From: Oscillospiraceae bacterium | GTDB lineage: Bacteria; Bacillota; Clostridia; Oscillospirales; Oscillospiraceae | DNA: 62,830 nucleotides | Reading direction: 5' to 3' | NCBI GenBank assembly: GCA_017535635.1 | Contig: JAFXTU010000029.1 | Span: 1 to 62,830, forward strand | Part shown: positions 24,417-33,484 of the stretch, in pieces | How positions within the stretch are numbered: position 1 is the stretch's first letter | Layout: each line of letters starts with the position of its first letter | The notes under the pieces: model-generated | What the model was told of the DNA's origin: nothing | The model's database searches: none | The model's input: the letters and a program-made list of their open reading frames with translations, nothing else | Program-made: the position numbers and the translations under genes

Positions 24417-25246
24417 CGGTAGGTATTCTTGGGCTGGGGCTCATCGGCGGCTCCTTTGCCCGTGCTTACAGCGCTGCGGGGCACACGGTGCTGGCCTGGG
24501 ACACAGACAGCACCGTCCTCAGCTTCGCCAAGCTCTCCTCCGCAGCAGCCGGGGACCTGACGGCCCAGACCGCCCCCTGCTGCGACCTGATCCTCCTCTG
24601 CGTCTACCCCGGCGCGGCGCTGGCTTGGCTCCGGGAGATGGGGCCGAAGCTGGGCTCCGGCCCCGTGGTCATCGACTGCTGCGGCACGAAGCGCAGCGTC
24701 ACGGAGCCGGGAATGGCTCTCGCCAAAGAACACGGCTTCACCTACCTGGGCGGTCACCCCATGGCGGGGACCCAGTACTCCGGCTTCAAATACTCCCGCT
24801 CCAATCTCTTCCAGGGGGCCCCCATGGTCATCGTGCCCCCGAGCCGGGACGACATCCGCCTCCTCGTGCGAGTAAAGGAACTGCTGGAGCCGGCGGGCTT
24901 TGGCAGCATCTCCGTCACCACAGCGGAAAAGCACGACGAGATGATCGCCTTCACCTCCCAGCTGGCCCACGTGGTCTCCAGCGCCTATATCAAGAGCCCC
25001 ACGGCTCTGCAGCACCAGGGCTTCTCCGCCGGGAGCTACCGGGATATGACCCGGGTGGCCTGGCTGAACCCGGTGATGTGGTCCGAGCTCTTCCTGGACA
25101 ACCGGGACAACCTGATCCGCGAGCTGGACACTCTGGCGGAGCATCTGAAGGAATACAGGGAAGCCCTCGCTGCCGGGGACCGGGAGACCCTCCTCCGGCT
25201 GCTGGAGGAGGGCAAGACCAGGAAAGAAGAGGTGGACGGCAAATGA
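24413..25246 (+). CDS. tyrA: prephenate dehydrogenase
   Basis: NAD(P)-dependent oxidative decarboxylation of prephenate to 4-hydroxyphenylpyruvate for tyrosine. 277 residues, without the C-terminal ACT domain found in Bacillus TyrA. Rossmann motif GLGLIGGS at 6-13, LGGHPMAGTQYSGF near 112 and SQLAHVVSSAY near 180 are the family motifs. Its ATG overlaps the aroF stop (ATGA), so translation is coupled. Confidence 0.94.
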   Translation: MTVGILGLGLIGGSFARAYSAAGHTVLAWDTDSTVLSFAKLSSAAAGDLTAQTAPCCDLILLCVYPGAALAWLREMGPKLGSGPVVIDCCGTKRSVTEPGMALAKEHGFTYLGGHPMAGTQYSGFKYSRSNLFQGAPMVIVPPSRDDIRLLVRVKELLEPAGFGSISVTTAEKHDEMIAFTSQLAHVVSSAYIKSPTALQHQGFSAGSYRDMTRVAWLNPVMWSELFLDNRDNLIRELDTLAEHLKEYREALAAGDRETLLRLLEEGKTRKEEVDGK

Positions 25247-26301
25247 GGACCATTCCCATCCGCGCCTCCCGGAGCTACGAGGTGCTCATCGGCCCCGGTC
25301 TGCTGGGAGAGGCGGGAGAGCGCCTGGCACAGAAGTTCGGCTCCTGCCGCGCTATGATGGTCTCCGACGACCGGGTGAACTCCCTCTACGGCGACGCCCT
25401 TGAAGCCACCCTCCGGGAAAGCGGTATCGAGGCGGAGCGCTTCGTCTTCCCTCACGGGGAGGAGAGCAAAACTCTCTCCTCCTACTCTGCGCTGCTGGAA
25501 GCGATGTGCGCAGCCAAGCTCACCCGGAAGGACCTGCTCATCGCCCTGGGAGGCGGCGTCACCGGGGACCTGGGGGGCTTCGCCGCCGCCACCTACCGGC
25601 GGGGGATCCCCTATGTGCAGCTCCCCACCACCCTCCTGGCCGCCGTGGACTCCTCCGTGGGCGGCAAGACGGCGGTGGACCTGGCCGGGGGCAAGAACCA
25701 GGTCGGCGCCTTCTGCCAGCCCTCCCTGGTCCTCTGCGATACGGACACGCTGGACACTCTGCCTCAGGAGGAACGCAGGGCGGGCTGCGCCGAGGTGGTG
25801 AAATACGGCCTGCTGGGGAGCGAAGCGCTGTTTGAAGCGTTGGAGAAAAACCCCGCCGCAGCCTGGTCGGAGGACACCATCGCCGCCTGCGTGGAGATGA
25901 AGCGGCGGTACGTGGAGGAGGACGAGTTCGACACCGGCGCGCGGCAGTTCCTCAACCTGGGCCACACCTTCGGCCACGCTGCCGAGCTGCTCAGCGGCTA
26001 TAGCCTCCTCCACGGAGAGGCGGTGGCCATGGGCATGGCGGCCATTACCCGGAGCGCCGCGGAAGCGGGGATCTGCTCCCGCGAGACACTGGGGAGGCTG
26101 ATCGCTCTTCTGGAAGCCTGCGGGCTCCCCACCGCTCTCCCCTATCCCGCCGAAGACCTGGCCCGTGCCGCCGGGACGGACAAGAAGGCTCTGGGAAAGA
26201 GCATCACCCTGGTGGTGCCGGAGGCGGTGGGACGCTGCCGCCTGGAGACGGTCCCCGTCTCGGACCTGCTCCTCTGGCTGCAGAGAGGGGGCGCTAAGTG
26301 A
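25243..26301 (+). CDS. aroB: 3-dehydroquinate synthase
   Basis: Converts DAHP to 3-dehydroquinate with NAD and a divalent metal. 352 residues. Motifs: ALGGGVTGDLGGFAAATY near 100, PTTLLAAVDSSVGGKTAVD near 128, NLGHTFGHA near 235 and HGEAVAMGM near 255, which include the metal-binding Glu and His residues. ATG at 25243 overlaps the tyrA stop (ATGA); a much longer reading frame upstream is only a shadow of tyrA. Confidence 0.96.
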   Translation: MRTIPIRASRSYEVLIGPGLLGEAGERLAQKFGSCRAMMVSDDRVNSLYGDALEATLRESGIEAERFVFPHGEESKTLSSYSALLEAMCAAKLTRKDLLIALGGGVTGDLGGFAAATYRRGIPYVQLPTTLLAAVDSSVGGKTAVDLAGGKNQVGAFCQPSLVLCDTDTLDTLPQEERRAGCAEVVKYGLLGSEALFEALEKNPAAAWSEDTIAACVEMKRRYVEEDEFDTGARQFLNLGHTFGHAAELLSGYSLLHGEAVAMGMAAITRSAAEAGICSRETLGRLIALLEACGLPTALPYPAEDLARAAGTDKKALGKSITLVVPEAVGRCRLETVPVSDLLLWLQRGGAK

Positions 26302-27551
26302 ACCGTACCGTCCTGCCGGGAATACGGCGCGGGGCAGTCATTCCTCCCGCCTCCAAGTCCCAGGCCCACCGGCTCCTCATCTGCGCTGCTTTGGGAGACG
26401 GCGAGACCGTCCTTCGCTGCGACGGTCTTTCCAGGGATATCGAGGCCACGATCCGCTGCCTCCGGGCCATGGGAGCGGAGATCGAAGAAGAGGCCGGAGC
26501 GATCCGGCTCCGGGCCATTGAAAAACTCCCGGGCAAAGAAATCGTCCTTCCCTGCTTTGAGAGCGGCTCCACTCTGCGTTTTCTTCTTCCCGCGGTGGGT
26601 GCCCTGGGCCTCCGGGCCGTGTTCCGTATGGAGGGGAAGCTTCCCCAGCGACCTATGACGGACCTGGTGAGGGCCCTCAGCGCTCAGGGGATGGAGGTCC
26701 GGCAGGAGGGCGGCGCGCTGTACGCCTCCGGCCGCCTCCGGCCGGGGTCCTTCACCCTTCCCGGGAATGTCTCCTCCCAGTATATCTCCGGTCTGCTCAT
26801 GGCCCTGCCCCGGCTGGAGGGGGACAGCACCCTCCGGGTGACGGGGCCGGTGGAATCGGCGGACTACATCGCTATGACGGAGGACGCCCTGGAAAAAAGC
26901 GGCATTCAACTGGAAAAAACCGGGCAGGACTACCGCATCCCCGGCCTCCAGCGTCCCCGGCTCCCCGGAGAGCTCCGGGTGGAGAGGGACTGGTCCGGCG
27001 CGGCCTTTTTCCTGGCCCTGGGAGCATTTTCAGAAGAAGGCGTCACGGTGCGGGACATGGACCCCTCCTCCCGGCAGGGGGACCGGCGGATCGTCTCTCT
27101 GCTCCGGGACTTCGGGGCGATCGTCACGGAGGAAAACGGAGACGTGACGGCGAAACGGGGCACTCTCCGGAGTCTGGACATCGACGCGGGCCAGATCCCC
27201 GATCTGGTGCCGGTCCTCAGCGTCCTCGCCGCCGCGGCGGAGGGCGAAACTCGGATCATCCACGCAGGGCGGCTGCGGCTGAAGGAATCCGACCGGCTGG
27301 AGACTACGGCCGGGATGCTCTCCGCCCTGGGCGCGGAAATTCGGGAAACAGAGGACGGCCTTCTCATCCACGGGAAGCCCGCTCTCACCGGGGGCACCAC
27401 GGAGGCCGCCGGAGACCACCGCATCGCCATGTCCGCCGCCGTGGCCGCCGCGGTGTGCCAGAAGGAAGTGACGATTCTTGGGGCGGAGTGCGCCGCCAAA
27501 TCCTATCCCCGGTTTTGGGAGGACCTGGAAAGCCTGGAGGTGAACGCATGA
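26298..27551 (+). CDS. aroA: 3-phosphoshikimate 1-carboxyvinyltransferase (EPSP synthase)
   Basis: Adds enolpyruvyl from phosphoenolpyruvate to shikimate 3-phosphate. 417 residues. Substrate motifs: PPASKSQAHRLLICAAL near 16, ESGSTLRFLLPAVGALG near 91, and KESDRLETTAGML near 330. GTG start at 26298 overlaps the aroB stop (GTGA). The sequence after the first motif appears closer to class II-like Gram-positive enzymes, but the glyphosate class cannot be judged reliably here. Confidence 0.95.
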   Translation: MNRTVLPGIRRGAVIPPASKSQAHRLLICAALGDGETVLRCDGLSRDIEATIRCLRAMGAEIEEEAGAIRLRAIEKLPGKEIVLPCFESGSTLRFLLPAVGALGLRAVFRMEGKLPQRPMTDLVRALSAQGMEVRQEGGALYASGRLRPGSFTLPGNVSSQYISGLLMALPRLEGDSTLRVTGPVESADYIAMTEDALEKSGIQLEKTGQDYRIPGLQRPRLPGELRVERDWSGAAFFLALGAFSEEGVTVRDMDPSSRQGDRRIVSLLRDFGAIVTEENGDVTAKRGTLRSLDIDAGQIPDLVPVLSVLAAAAEGETRIIHAGRLRLKESDRLETTAGMLSALGAEIRETEDGLLIHGKPALTGGTTEAAGDHRIAMSAAVAAAVCQKEVTILGAECAAKSYPRFWEDLESLEVNA

Positions 27552-28618
27552 GCAGCAGCTACGGAGAAAACCTGCGTCTCACGATTTTCGGCCAGTCCCA
27601 CGCCCCCGCCATCGGCATGACCCTGGAGGGCATCCCGGCGGGACAGGCGCTGGACCCGGAGCGCCTGCAGCGCTTTCTGGACCGGCGGGCTCCGGGGCGG
27701 AACGAGTATTCCACCCCCCGGAAAGAGGCGGACCGGCCGGAATTCCTCTGCGGCCTGGTGGGAAAGGTGACCTGCGGAACGCCCATCACCGCCGTCATCC
27801 GCAACACGGACACCCGCTCCGGGGACTATGAGCTTCTGAAACGCCTCCCCCGTCCCGGTCATGCGGACTACACTGCCCAGGTGAAATACTTCGGGCACCA
27901 GGACGCCGCCGGGGGCGGCCACTTTTCCGGCAGGCTCACCGCTCCCCTCTGCATCGCCGGGGGCATCTGCCTCCAGCTCCTGGAGCGCCACGGCATCCGC
28001 ATCCTCTCCCGCATCGCCGCCATCGGCTGCGTCGAGGACAGGGGCGCTCTTCTCGCCTCCACGGCGGAAAAGGACTTCCCCACCGTGGACGAGGGGCAGG
28101 GAGCACAGATGCGCGCCCTCATCGCGGAGGCGAAGGCCCGGGGGGACAGCGTGGGCGGCGTGGTGGAATGCGCCGTTCTGGGCCTCCCTGCCGGATTGGG
28201 GGACCCCATTTTCGGGGGCATGGAAAACCGCATCGCTGCCGTCTGCTTTGGCATCCCCGCCGTGAAGGGGATCGAGTTTGGGGCGGGCTTCGCCGCCGCC
28301 CGGGGCCTGGGCAGCGAGATGAACGACGAATTCTGCCTGGAGGAGGGGAAAGTGCGCACGCGCACCAATCGCGCCGGAGGGATCCTGGGCGGCATCACCA
28401 ACGGCATGCCCCTCCGCTTCCGGCTGGCGATCAAGCCCACCCCCTCCATCGCAATGGAGCAGCGGAGCGTGGACCTGCAGAGCATGGAAGAGACCACCCT
28501 CCGGGTACCGGGGCGGCACGACCCCTGCATCGTGCCCAGGGCGGTTCCCTGCGCGGAGGCCGCCGCCGCCATCGCCGTATACGACGCCCTGCTGGGCCGG
28601 AGAAGGGAGATCGGATAA
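27548..28618 (+). CDS. aroC: chorismate synthase
   Basis: FMN-dependent trans-elimination giving chorismate. 356 residues. Signatures: GENLRLTIFGQSHAPAIG near 5-22, GRNEYSTPRKEADRPEFL, HQDAAGGGHFSGRLTAP near 118 and RTNRAGGILGGITNG near 275. ATG at 27548 overlaps the aroA stop (ATGA). No flavin reductase gene is beside it; the nitroreductase upstream is a conceivable but unproven source. Confidence 0.96.
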   Translation: MSSSYGENLRLTIFGQSHAPAIGMTLEGIPAGQALDPERLQRFLDRRAPGRNEYSTPRKEADRPEFLCGLVGKVTCGTPITAVIRNTDTRSGDYELLKRLPRPGHADYTAQVKYFGHQDAAGGGHFSGRLTAPLCIAGGICLQLLERHGIRILSRIAAIGCVEDRGALLASTAEKDFPTVDEGQGAQMRALIAEAKARGDSVGGVVECAVLGLPAGLGDPIFGGMENRIAAVCFGIPAVKGIEFGAGFAAARGLGSEMNDEFCLEEGKVRTRTNRAGGILGGITNGMPLRFRLAIKPTPSIAMEQRSVDLQSMEETTLRVPGRHDPCIVPRAVPCAEAAAAIAVYDALLGRRREIG

Positions 28619-28620
28619 CA

Positions 28621-29763
28621 ATGGATCAGAACGATTATCGGAAGCAGTTCGACGAGATCGACCGGGAGCTGCTGGAACTTTTTATCAAACGCATGGACCT
28701 GGCCGCCGGGATCGCGGCCTATAAGAAAGAAAAAGGCCTTCCGGTGCAGGACCTGCGGCGGGAGCGGGAAAAACTGCTGACCGTGGCGGAGGCCTCCCCG
28801 GAGGCCATTCGGGAGTATACGCCCCGGCTCTGGTCCGTTCTCATGGAACTGAGCCGCAGCTATCAGAACCGGCTGATGGGCAAGGAGAGCGCCCTCACGG
28901 AGCGCATCCGCAGCGCCATTGAAAACACCCCCGCCCTTTTCCCGGACCGGGTGAGCGTGGCCTGCCAGGGCGTGGAGGGGGCCAATTCCCACATCGCCTG
29001 CGACCGGCTCTTTGGGAGCGCCAACATCCTCTGGTTCCGGGATTTCGCCTCCGTCTACACCGCCATTGAAAAGGGGCTCTGCCGCTATGGTGTCATTCCC
29101 GTGGAGAACAGCACCGCCGGTTCGGTGAACAGCGTCTATGACCTGATGATGCGCCACGAGTTCAGCATCGTCCGGAGCATCCGCCTGAAGGTGGACCACA
29201 ACCTGCTGGCAAAGCCCGGGGTGAAGCTTTCCGAGATCCGGGAGATCTACTCCCACGAGCAGGCCATCAGCCAGTGTGCGGAGTTCCTGCGCAGCCTGCC
29301 GAACGTGAAGGTCATCCCCTGTGAGAACACCGCCGCCGCGGCCAAAATGGCCGCCGAATCCCAAGACCGCGGCATCGCTGCTCTCTCCTCCCGGCTCTGC
29401 ATGCAGTATTACAACCTGGACTGCCTGAAGGCCTCCGTCCAGGACCAGGACAACAACTACACCCGCTTCATCTGCATCGCCAAGGACCTGGAGATCTACC
29501 CCGGGGCGGACCGCACCAGCCTCATGGTGACCCTGCCCAACGAGCGGGGCTCTCTCTTCCGCCTCCTGGCCCGCTTCAATGCTCTCGGCATCAACCTCCT
29601 GAAGCTGGAGAGCCGCCCCCTGCCGGAGCGGGAATTTGAGTTCATGTTCTACTTCGACCTGGACACCCCGGTCTACGCACCGGAGTTTTTGCAGCTGATG
29701 AGCGAGCTGCCGGAGGCCTGCGAAAGCTTCCACTACCTGGGCAGCTACCGGGAGGTTTTGTGA
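28621..29763 (+). CDS. pheA: bifunctional chorismate mutase / prephenate dehydratase
   Basis: Chorismate to prephenate to phenylpyruvate for phenylalanine. 380 residues in three parts: AroQ-type chorismate mutase helices (1-90, FDEIDRELLELFIKRMDLA), prephenate dehydratase (about 105-285, VACQGVEGANSHIACDR, GVIPVENSTAGSVNSVYDL), and a C-terminal ACT domain (about 300-375, NERGSLFRLLARFNALGIN, with LESRP) for Phe feedback. ATG at 28621 two bases after the aroC stop. The domain order is the Gram-negative P-protein type, which also occurs in Clostridia. Confidence 0.95.
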   Translation: MDQNDYRKQFDEIDRELLELFIKRMDLAAGIAAYKKEKGLPVQDLRREREKLLTVAEASPEAIREYTPRLWSVLMELSRSYQNRLMGKESALTERIRSAIENTPALFPDRVSVACQGVEGANSHIACDRLFGSANILWFRDFASVYTAIEKGLCRYGVIPVENSTAGSVNSVYDLMMRHEFSIVRSIRLKVDHNLLAKPGVKLSEIREIYSHEQAISQCAEFLRSLPNVKVIPCENTAAAAKMAAESQDRGIAALSSRLCMQYYNLDCLKASVQDQDNNYTRFICIAKDLEIYPGADRTSLMVTLPNERGSLFRLLARFNALGINLLKLESRPLPEREFEFMFYFDLDTPVYAPEFLQLMSELPEACESFHYLGSYREVL

Positions 29764-30983
29764 TGCTCCGCTGCGGCCTTCTGGGGAAAAAGCTGGGGCA
29801 CAGCTATTCCCCCCAGATCCACACCCGGATGGGCGACTACGGCTACCGTCTCTTTGAGAAAAGCGAGGAGGAGCTGCCGGAGTTTCTTCGCTCCGGCCCC
29901 TGGGATGCCCTCAACGTCACCATTCCCTACAAAAAGGCCGTGCTCCCCTACTGCACCTCCCTCTCGGAGGCGGCAAGAAAGACCGGCAGCGTCAACACCC
30001 TGGTCCGGCTTCCGGAGGGCGGTCTCTTCGGCGACAACACGGACGTGGGAGGCTTTCTGGCGACGGTGCTCTCTTCCGGTCTGGAGCTTCGGGGGGAAAA
30101 ATGCCTGGTCTTTGGCTCCGGCGGGGCCTCGGCGGCCGTCTGCGCCGCCCTGGATGCCCTGGGGGCGGAGGCGGTGGTCGTCAGCCGAAGGGGAGAAAAC
30201 AACTACTCTGACCTCTCCCGGCATCGGGAGGCGGCCTTTGCAGTGAACGCCACGCCCCTGGGGATGTACCCGGAAAACGGCGTAAGCCCGGTAGACCTGG
30301 GGCTCTTCCCCCGCTGCCGGGGCGTCTTCGACCTCATCTACAATCCGGCCCGGACGGCCTTTCTCCTCCAGGCGGAGGCCCTGGGCATCCCCGGCTTCGG
30401 GGGACTGCAGATGCTGGTGGCCCAGGCGGCGAAGAGCAGCGAGGACTTCACGGGGAAGGTCATCCCGGAGGAGCGGGTCCGTGAGATCGAAAAGGAGCTC
30501 CGCCGGGAGACGGAAAACATCGTTCTCATCGGCATGCCCGGCTGCGGAAAATCCACCGTGGCCGCCCTTCTTGGCAAGGCTGCGGGCCGGGAGGTGCTGG
30601 ACGCGGACGCCCTGATCGCCGAACAGGCGGGCCGCTCCATCCCTGAGATCTTCTCCGCCGAAGGAGAAGAGGGCTTCCGGCGGTGGGAGACCGAGGTGCT
30701 CCGGGAGCTGGGGAAGCTCTCCGGCAAGGTCATCGCCACGGGGGGCGGCTGCGTCACCCGGGAGGAGAACTACCCGCTTCTGCATCAGAACGGGCGCATC
30801 TTCTGGCTTCGGCGGGATCTGGAAAAGCTGCCCAGGGAGGGCCGCCCCCTCTCCCAGGCGGGGGACCTCCGGGAAATGGCCCGGGTCCGGGAGCCCCTCT
30901 ACCGCCGCTTCGCGGACGAGAGCATCGACAACAACTTTTCGCCGGAGGAGACCGTCCGGCGCATTCTGGAGGGGATGGCATGA
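29763..30983 (+). CDS. shikimate dehydrogenase - shikimate kinase fusion
   Basis: Two consecutive shikimate enzymes in one chain of 406 residues. The AroE half (1 to about 240) has GHSYSPQIH (shikimate site), NVTIPYKKAVLPYC (catalytic Lys), GDNTDVGGF and the NADP loop FGSGGASAAVC. The AroK half (about 255-406) begins ENIVLIGMPGCGKSTVAALL with its Walker A and has DADALIAEQAGRSIPEIF and ATGGGCV. ATG at 29763 overlaps the pheA stop (TGATG) and follows GGGAGG by 7 bases; a GTG 3 bases upstream is an alternative. AroE and AroK activities are normally separate proteins; the fusion removes the need for separate aroE and aroK genes in this operon. Confidence 0.93.
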   Translation: MLRCGLLGKKLGHSYSPQIHTRMGDYGYRLFEKSEEELPEFLRSGPWDALNVTIPYKKAVLPYCTSLSEAARKTGSVNTLVRLPEGGLFGDNTDVGGFLATVLSSGLELRGEKCLVFGSGGASAAVCAALDALGAEAVVVSRRGENNYSDLSRHREAAFAVNATPLGMYPENGVSPVDLGLFPRCRGVFDLIYNPARTAFLLQAEALGIPGFGGLQMLVAQAAKSSEDFTGKVIPEERVREIEKELRRETENIVLIGMPGCGKSTVAALLGKAAGREVLDADALIAEQAGRSIPEIFSAEGEEGFRRWETEVLRELGKLSGKVIATGGGCVTREENYPLLHQNGRIFWLRRDLEKLPREGRPLSQAGDLREMARVREPLYRRFADESIDNNFSPEETVRRILEGMA

Positions 30984-31420
30984 GATTCCTCGTCATCAAC
31001 GGCCCCAATCTGAACCTGCTGGGGGTTCGGGAGCCGGACATCTACGGAAAACAGGACTACGCAGCCCTGCTGGACTTTCTGCAGAAGAGCGCGGAGGAGG
31101 CCGGGGTGGAGATCCGCTGCTTCCAGTCGAACCACGAGGGGGCCATCGTGGACGAGATCCAGGCAGCTCTGGGAAACTGTGACGGCATCGTCATCAACCC
31201 CGCCGCCTACACCCACACCAGCGTGGCCATCCTGGACGCCCTGAAGGCCGTGGCGATCCCCGCGGTGGAGGTCCATTTATCCGATGTCTCCGCCCGGGAG
31301 AGCTTCCGCCAGATCTCCTACGCGGGCATGGCCTGTATAAAGACCATTATGGGCCTGGGCTTTCAGGGCTACCGGCAGGCCATCCTGTTCCTGAAAGATT
31401 ATCTGGAAAAACAGGCATAG
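30980..31420 (+). CDS. aroQ: 3-dehydroquinate dehydratase, type II
   Basis: Dehydrates 3-dehydroquinate to 3-dehydroshikimate. 146 residues, typical dodecameric type II enzyme. NGPNLNLLGVREPDIYG at 7-23 contains the catalytic Arg and Tyr; NPAAYTHTSVAI and VEVHLSDVSARESFR are the other signatures. ATG at 30980 overlaps the previous stop (ATGA). Last gene of the eight-gene operon. No clear terminator separates it from the AIM24 gene 63 bases downstream. Confidence 0.96.
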   Translation: MRFLVINGPNLNLLGVREPDIYGKQDYAALLDFLQKSAEEAGVEIRCFQSNHEGAIVDEIQAALGNCDGIVINPAAYTHTSVAILDALKAVAIPAVEVHLSDVSARESFRQISYAGMACIKTIMGLGFQGYRQAILFLKDYLEKQA

Positions 31421-31483
31421 GGTCTTTTCTCCGGGCCAGAAATAGGATATACTGGAGAAAACAAGCAAGAAGGAGGCAAGAAC

Positions 31484-32161
31484 ATGAAATATGATATTCA
31501 AGGCGAGCCCATGCCAGTGGTGATCTGCCACCTGGATGCCGGCGAGACCATGATCACCGAAAAGGGCAGTATGGTGTGGATGAGCCCCAACATGGAGATG
31601 CAGACCTCCGGCGGCGGCGTGGGCAAGATGCTGGGCCGGATGTTCACCGGGGAATCCATGTTCCAGAACCACTACACCGCCAAGGGCGGGGCGGGGCTGA
31701 TCGCCTTCGCTTCCAGCTTCCCCGGCTCCATCCGGGCGGTGCCCGTCACCCCGGATAAGCCCTTGGTGGTACAGAAATCCGCCTTCCTGGCAGCAACGTC
31801 GGGGGTTGAGCTCTCGGTCTACTTCCAGAAGAAGGTGGCCTCCGCCCTCTTCGGCGGCGAGGGCTTCCTCATGCAGAAGGTCTCCGGCAGCGGCCTGGTC
31901 TTCCTGGAGATCGACGGCTCCGCCGTGGAGTACGACTTGCAGCCCGGCCAGCAGCTCTACGTGGACACCGGTAACCTGGCCATGGTGGAAAACGGCGTCA
32001 GCATCGACATTGTCACCGTGAAGGGCGCGAAGAACGTGCTCTTCGGCGGCGAGGGCCTCTTCCACACCGTGGTCACCGGCCCGGGGAAGGTCACTTTGCA
32101 GACCATGCCCATCTCCTCCTTTGCCGGGGCCATCGCAAACCTGATCCCCACCAAGAGCTGA
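31484..32161 (+). CDS. AIM24 / TIGR00266 family protein
   Basis: 225 residues of unknown function, related to mitochondrial AIM24 and bacterial TIGR00266 proteins, beta-rich and probably trimeric. Features: ICHLDAGETMITEKGSMVWM at the start, FQNHYTAKGGAGLIAFASSFPG, and the Gly-rich GEGLFHTVVTGPGKVTLQTM near the end. ATG at 31484 with AAGGAGG 8 bases upstream; a weak promoter with TATACT at 31448-31453 precedes it. The proteins are often found near membranes or stress genes, but no role can be assigned. Confidence 0.88.
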   Translation: MKYDIQGEPMPVVICHLDAGETMITEKGSMVWMSPNMEMQTSGGGVGKMLGRMFTGESMFQNHYTAKGGAGLIAFASSFPGSIRAVPVTPDKPLVVQKSAFLAATSGVELSVYFQKKVASALFGGEGFLMQKVSGSGLVFLEIDGSAVEYDLQPGQQLYVDTGNLAMVENGVSIDIVTVKGAKNVLFGGEGLFHTVVTGPGKVTLQTMPISSFAGAIANLIPTKS

Positions 32162-32170
32162 ATCCGATTC

Positions 32171-32212
32171 TTGTTCCCGCCGCAGCGTCGCTGCGGCGGG
32201 AACAATCTTTTT
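32171..32212 (+). terminator. intrinsic terminator after AIM24 gene
   Basis: 16-bp perfect stem (32171-32186 with 32190-32205), three-base loop, followed by TCTTTTTC. It ends this transcription unit, possibly including the aro operon. Confidence 0.85.
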
Positions 32213-32303
32213 CAGCGCCAAGGCCTCCACCTCCGGCAAACTGCACAAAAAGCACGTCCTGGATTTGGCTCACCCTCCAATTTTTCTTTCTCTTCGTTCA
32301 TAG

Positions 32304-32309
32304 TATAAT
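32304..32309 (+). promoter_or_regulatory. -10 box of UroD-family gene
   Basis: TATAAT in an AT-rich stretch 100 bases before the gene; the -35 region is weak (T-rich). The gap 32213-32408 otherwise holds nothing recognised. Confidence 0.4.
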
Positions 32310-32408
32310 AATACGGATATAACAATTCCGTAACCAAGGGGGGAGTTCCCCTTTTGCGGCTGCGGAGAACAGAAGCCGCGCCCAGGCGCGGCATGGAGGA
32401 GGAGAATC

Positions 32409-33413
32409 ATGCTCAGCAAAAAAGACAATCTGCTGGAGACCATTCGCGGCGGACACCCGGACCGTCTGGTCCGACAGTTCGAGGGGACCGCCCTGCTCAC
32501 CGGCGACCCGGTGAATTTCTACGTCCGGGGGGACCGTCACCCCGGCATGGAGCCCAAGTACGACCTCTGGGGCAGCCGGATCCTCTGGCCTGCCGGGGAG
32601 CCGGGAGCCATTCCCGATTCCTCCTACAAGGTCATCCCCGACGTGGCCTCCTGGCGGGATTTCGTGAAGGTGCCCGATCTGATCGCCAACTGCAGCGCCG
32701 ACAAGCTCTGGGAGCCCTTCCTGGAGAAGGTGGCCCAGGTGGACCGCAATGAAAACCTCACCATGGTCTTCGCCCCCACCGGGATCTTCGAGCGCTTCCA
32801 CTTCCTCATGGGTTTTGAGGACACCCTCTGCAACTTCCTGCTGGAGCCGGAAGCCATGGCGGACCTGGCCATGGCCATCGGGGAGTACCGCTACAACGGC
32901 TACAAGCTCATGGTGGAGCACGTCCACCCCGACGCCATCCTCAGCCACGACGACTGGGGCAGCAAGTCCAGCCTCTTCGTGCCCCCGGAGAGCTGGCGGG
33001 AGGTCATGCTGCCCGCCTACAGGAAGGGCTATGACTACCTCCACGATCAGGGCGTCCTGATCATCCACCACTCGGACTCCTTCTGTGAGCCCATCATCGA
33101 GGACATGGTGGACCTGCACATCGACATCTGGCAGGGCGTCCTGCCCCAGAACGACATTCCCAAGCTTCAGGAGCAGCTTCATGGCCGCATGACCCTCTCC
33201 GGCGGCATCGACGCCGCCATCGTGGACCGGCCGGATTCCACGGAGGAGGAGATCCGGGCGGAGACCAGGCGGGCCTGCCTGGAATACTACCCCGGCGGCT
33301 GCTTCATCCCCTGCCTTACCTACGGCGGCCCCGGCGCTATCCATCCCGGCGTGGACGACATCATCAACGACGAGATCGCCCGCGTCAGCGAGGAGCTCTT
33401 CGGAAAAGCGTAA
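32409..33413 (+). CDS. uroporphyrinogen decarboxylase (URO-D) family protein
   Basis: 334 residues with the URO-D barrel shared by HemE and by corrinoid/CoM-type methyltransferases. Features: ETIRGGHPDRLVRQFEG near 10, FERFHFLMGFEDTLCNFLLE near 137, SHDDWGSKSSLFVPPESWRE near 180 and LIIHHSDSFCEPIIED near 218. The N-terminal arginines that HemE uses are not obvious, and there are no other heme genes, so a methyltransferase role is more likely than heme synthesis. ATG at 32409 has GGAGGAGG upstream. The acceptor is unknown. A short inverted repeat (AGCCCTCCCGC/GCGGGAGGGC, 33421-33460) separates it from the next gene. Confidence 0.85.
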   Translation: MLSKKDNLLETIRGGHPDRLVRQFEGTALLTGDPVNFYVRGDRHPGMEPKYDLWGSRILWPAGEPGAIPDSSYKVIPDVASWRDFVKVPDLIANCSADKLWEPFLEKVAQVDRNENLTMVFAPTGIFERFHFLMGFEDTLCNFLLEPEAMADLAMAIGEYRYNGYKLMVEHVHPDAILSHDDWGSKSSLFVPPESWREVMLPAYRKGYDYLHDQGVLIIHHSDSFCEPIIEDMVDLHIDIWQGVLPQNDIPKLQEQLHGRMTLSGGIDAAIVDRPDSTEEEIRAETRRACLEYYPGGCFIPCLTYGGPGAIHPGVDDIINDEIARVSEELFGKA

Positions 33414-33484
33414 TTCATTCAGCCCTCCCGCGCAGCCCAGGCCGGGCTTTGCGGGAGGGCGCATCAAGATAAAGGAGGCCAAGT

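Noticed and set aside
29763..30983. Frameshift between separate aroE and aroK genes
   Set aside because: The frame is continuous with no stop and a natural linker, so it is a true fusion.
33421..33460. Inverted repeat after the UroD-family gene as a terminator
   Set aside because: The stem is fair but no T-tract follows, so the esterase may be co-transcribed.
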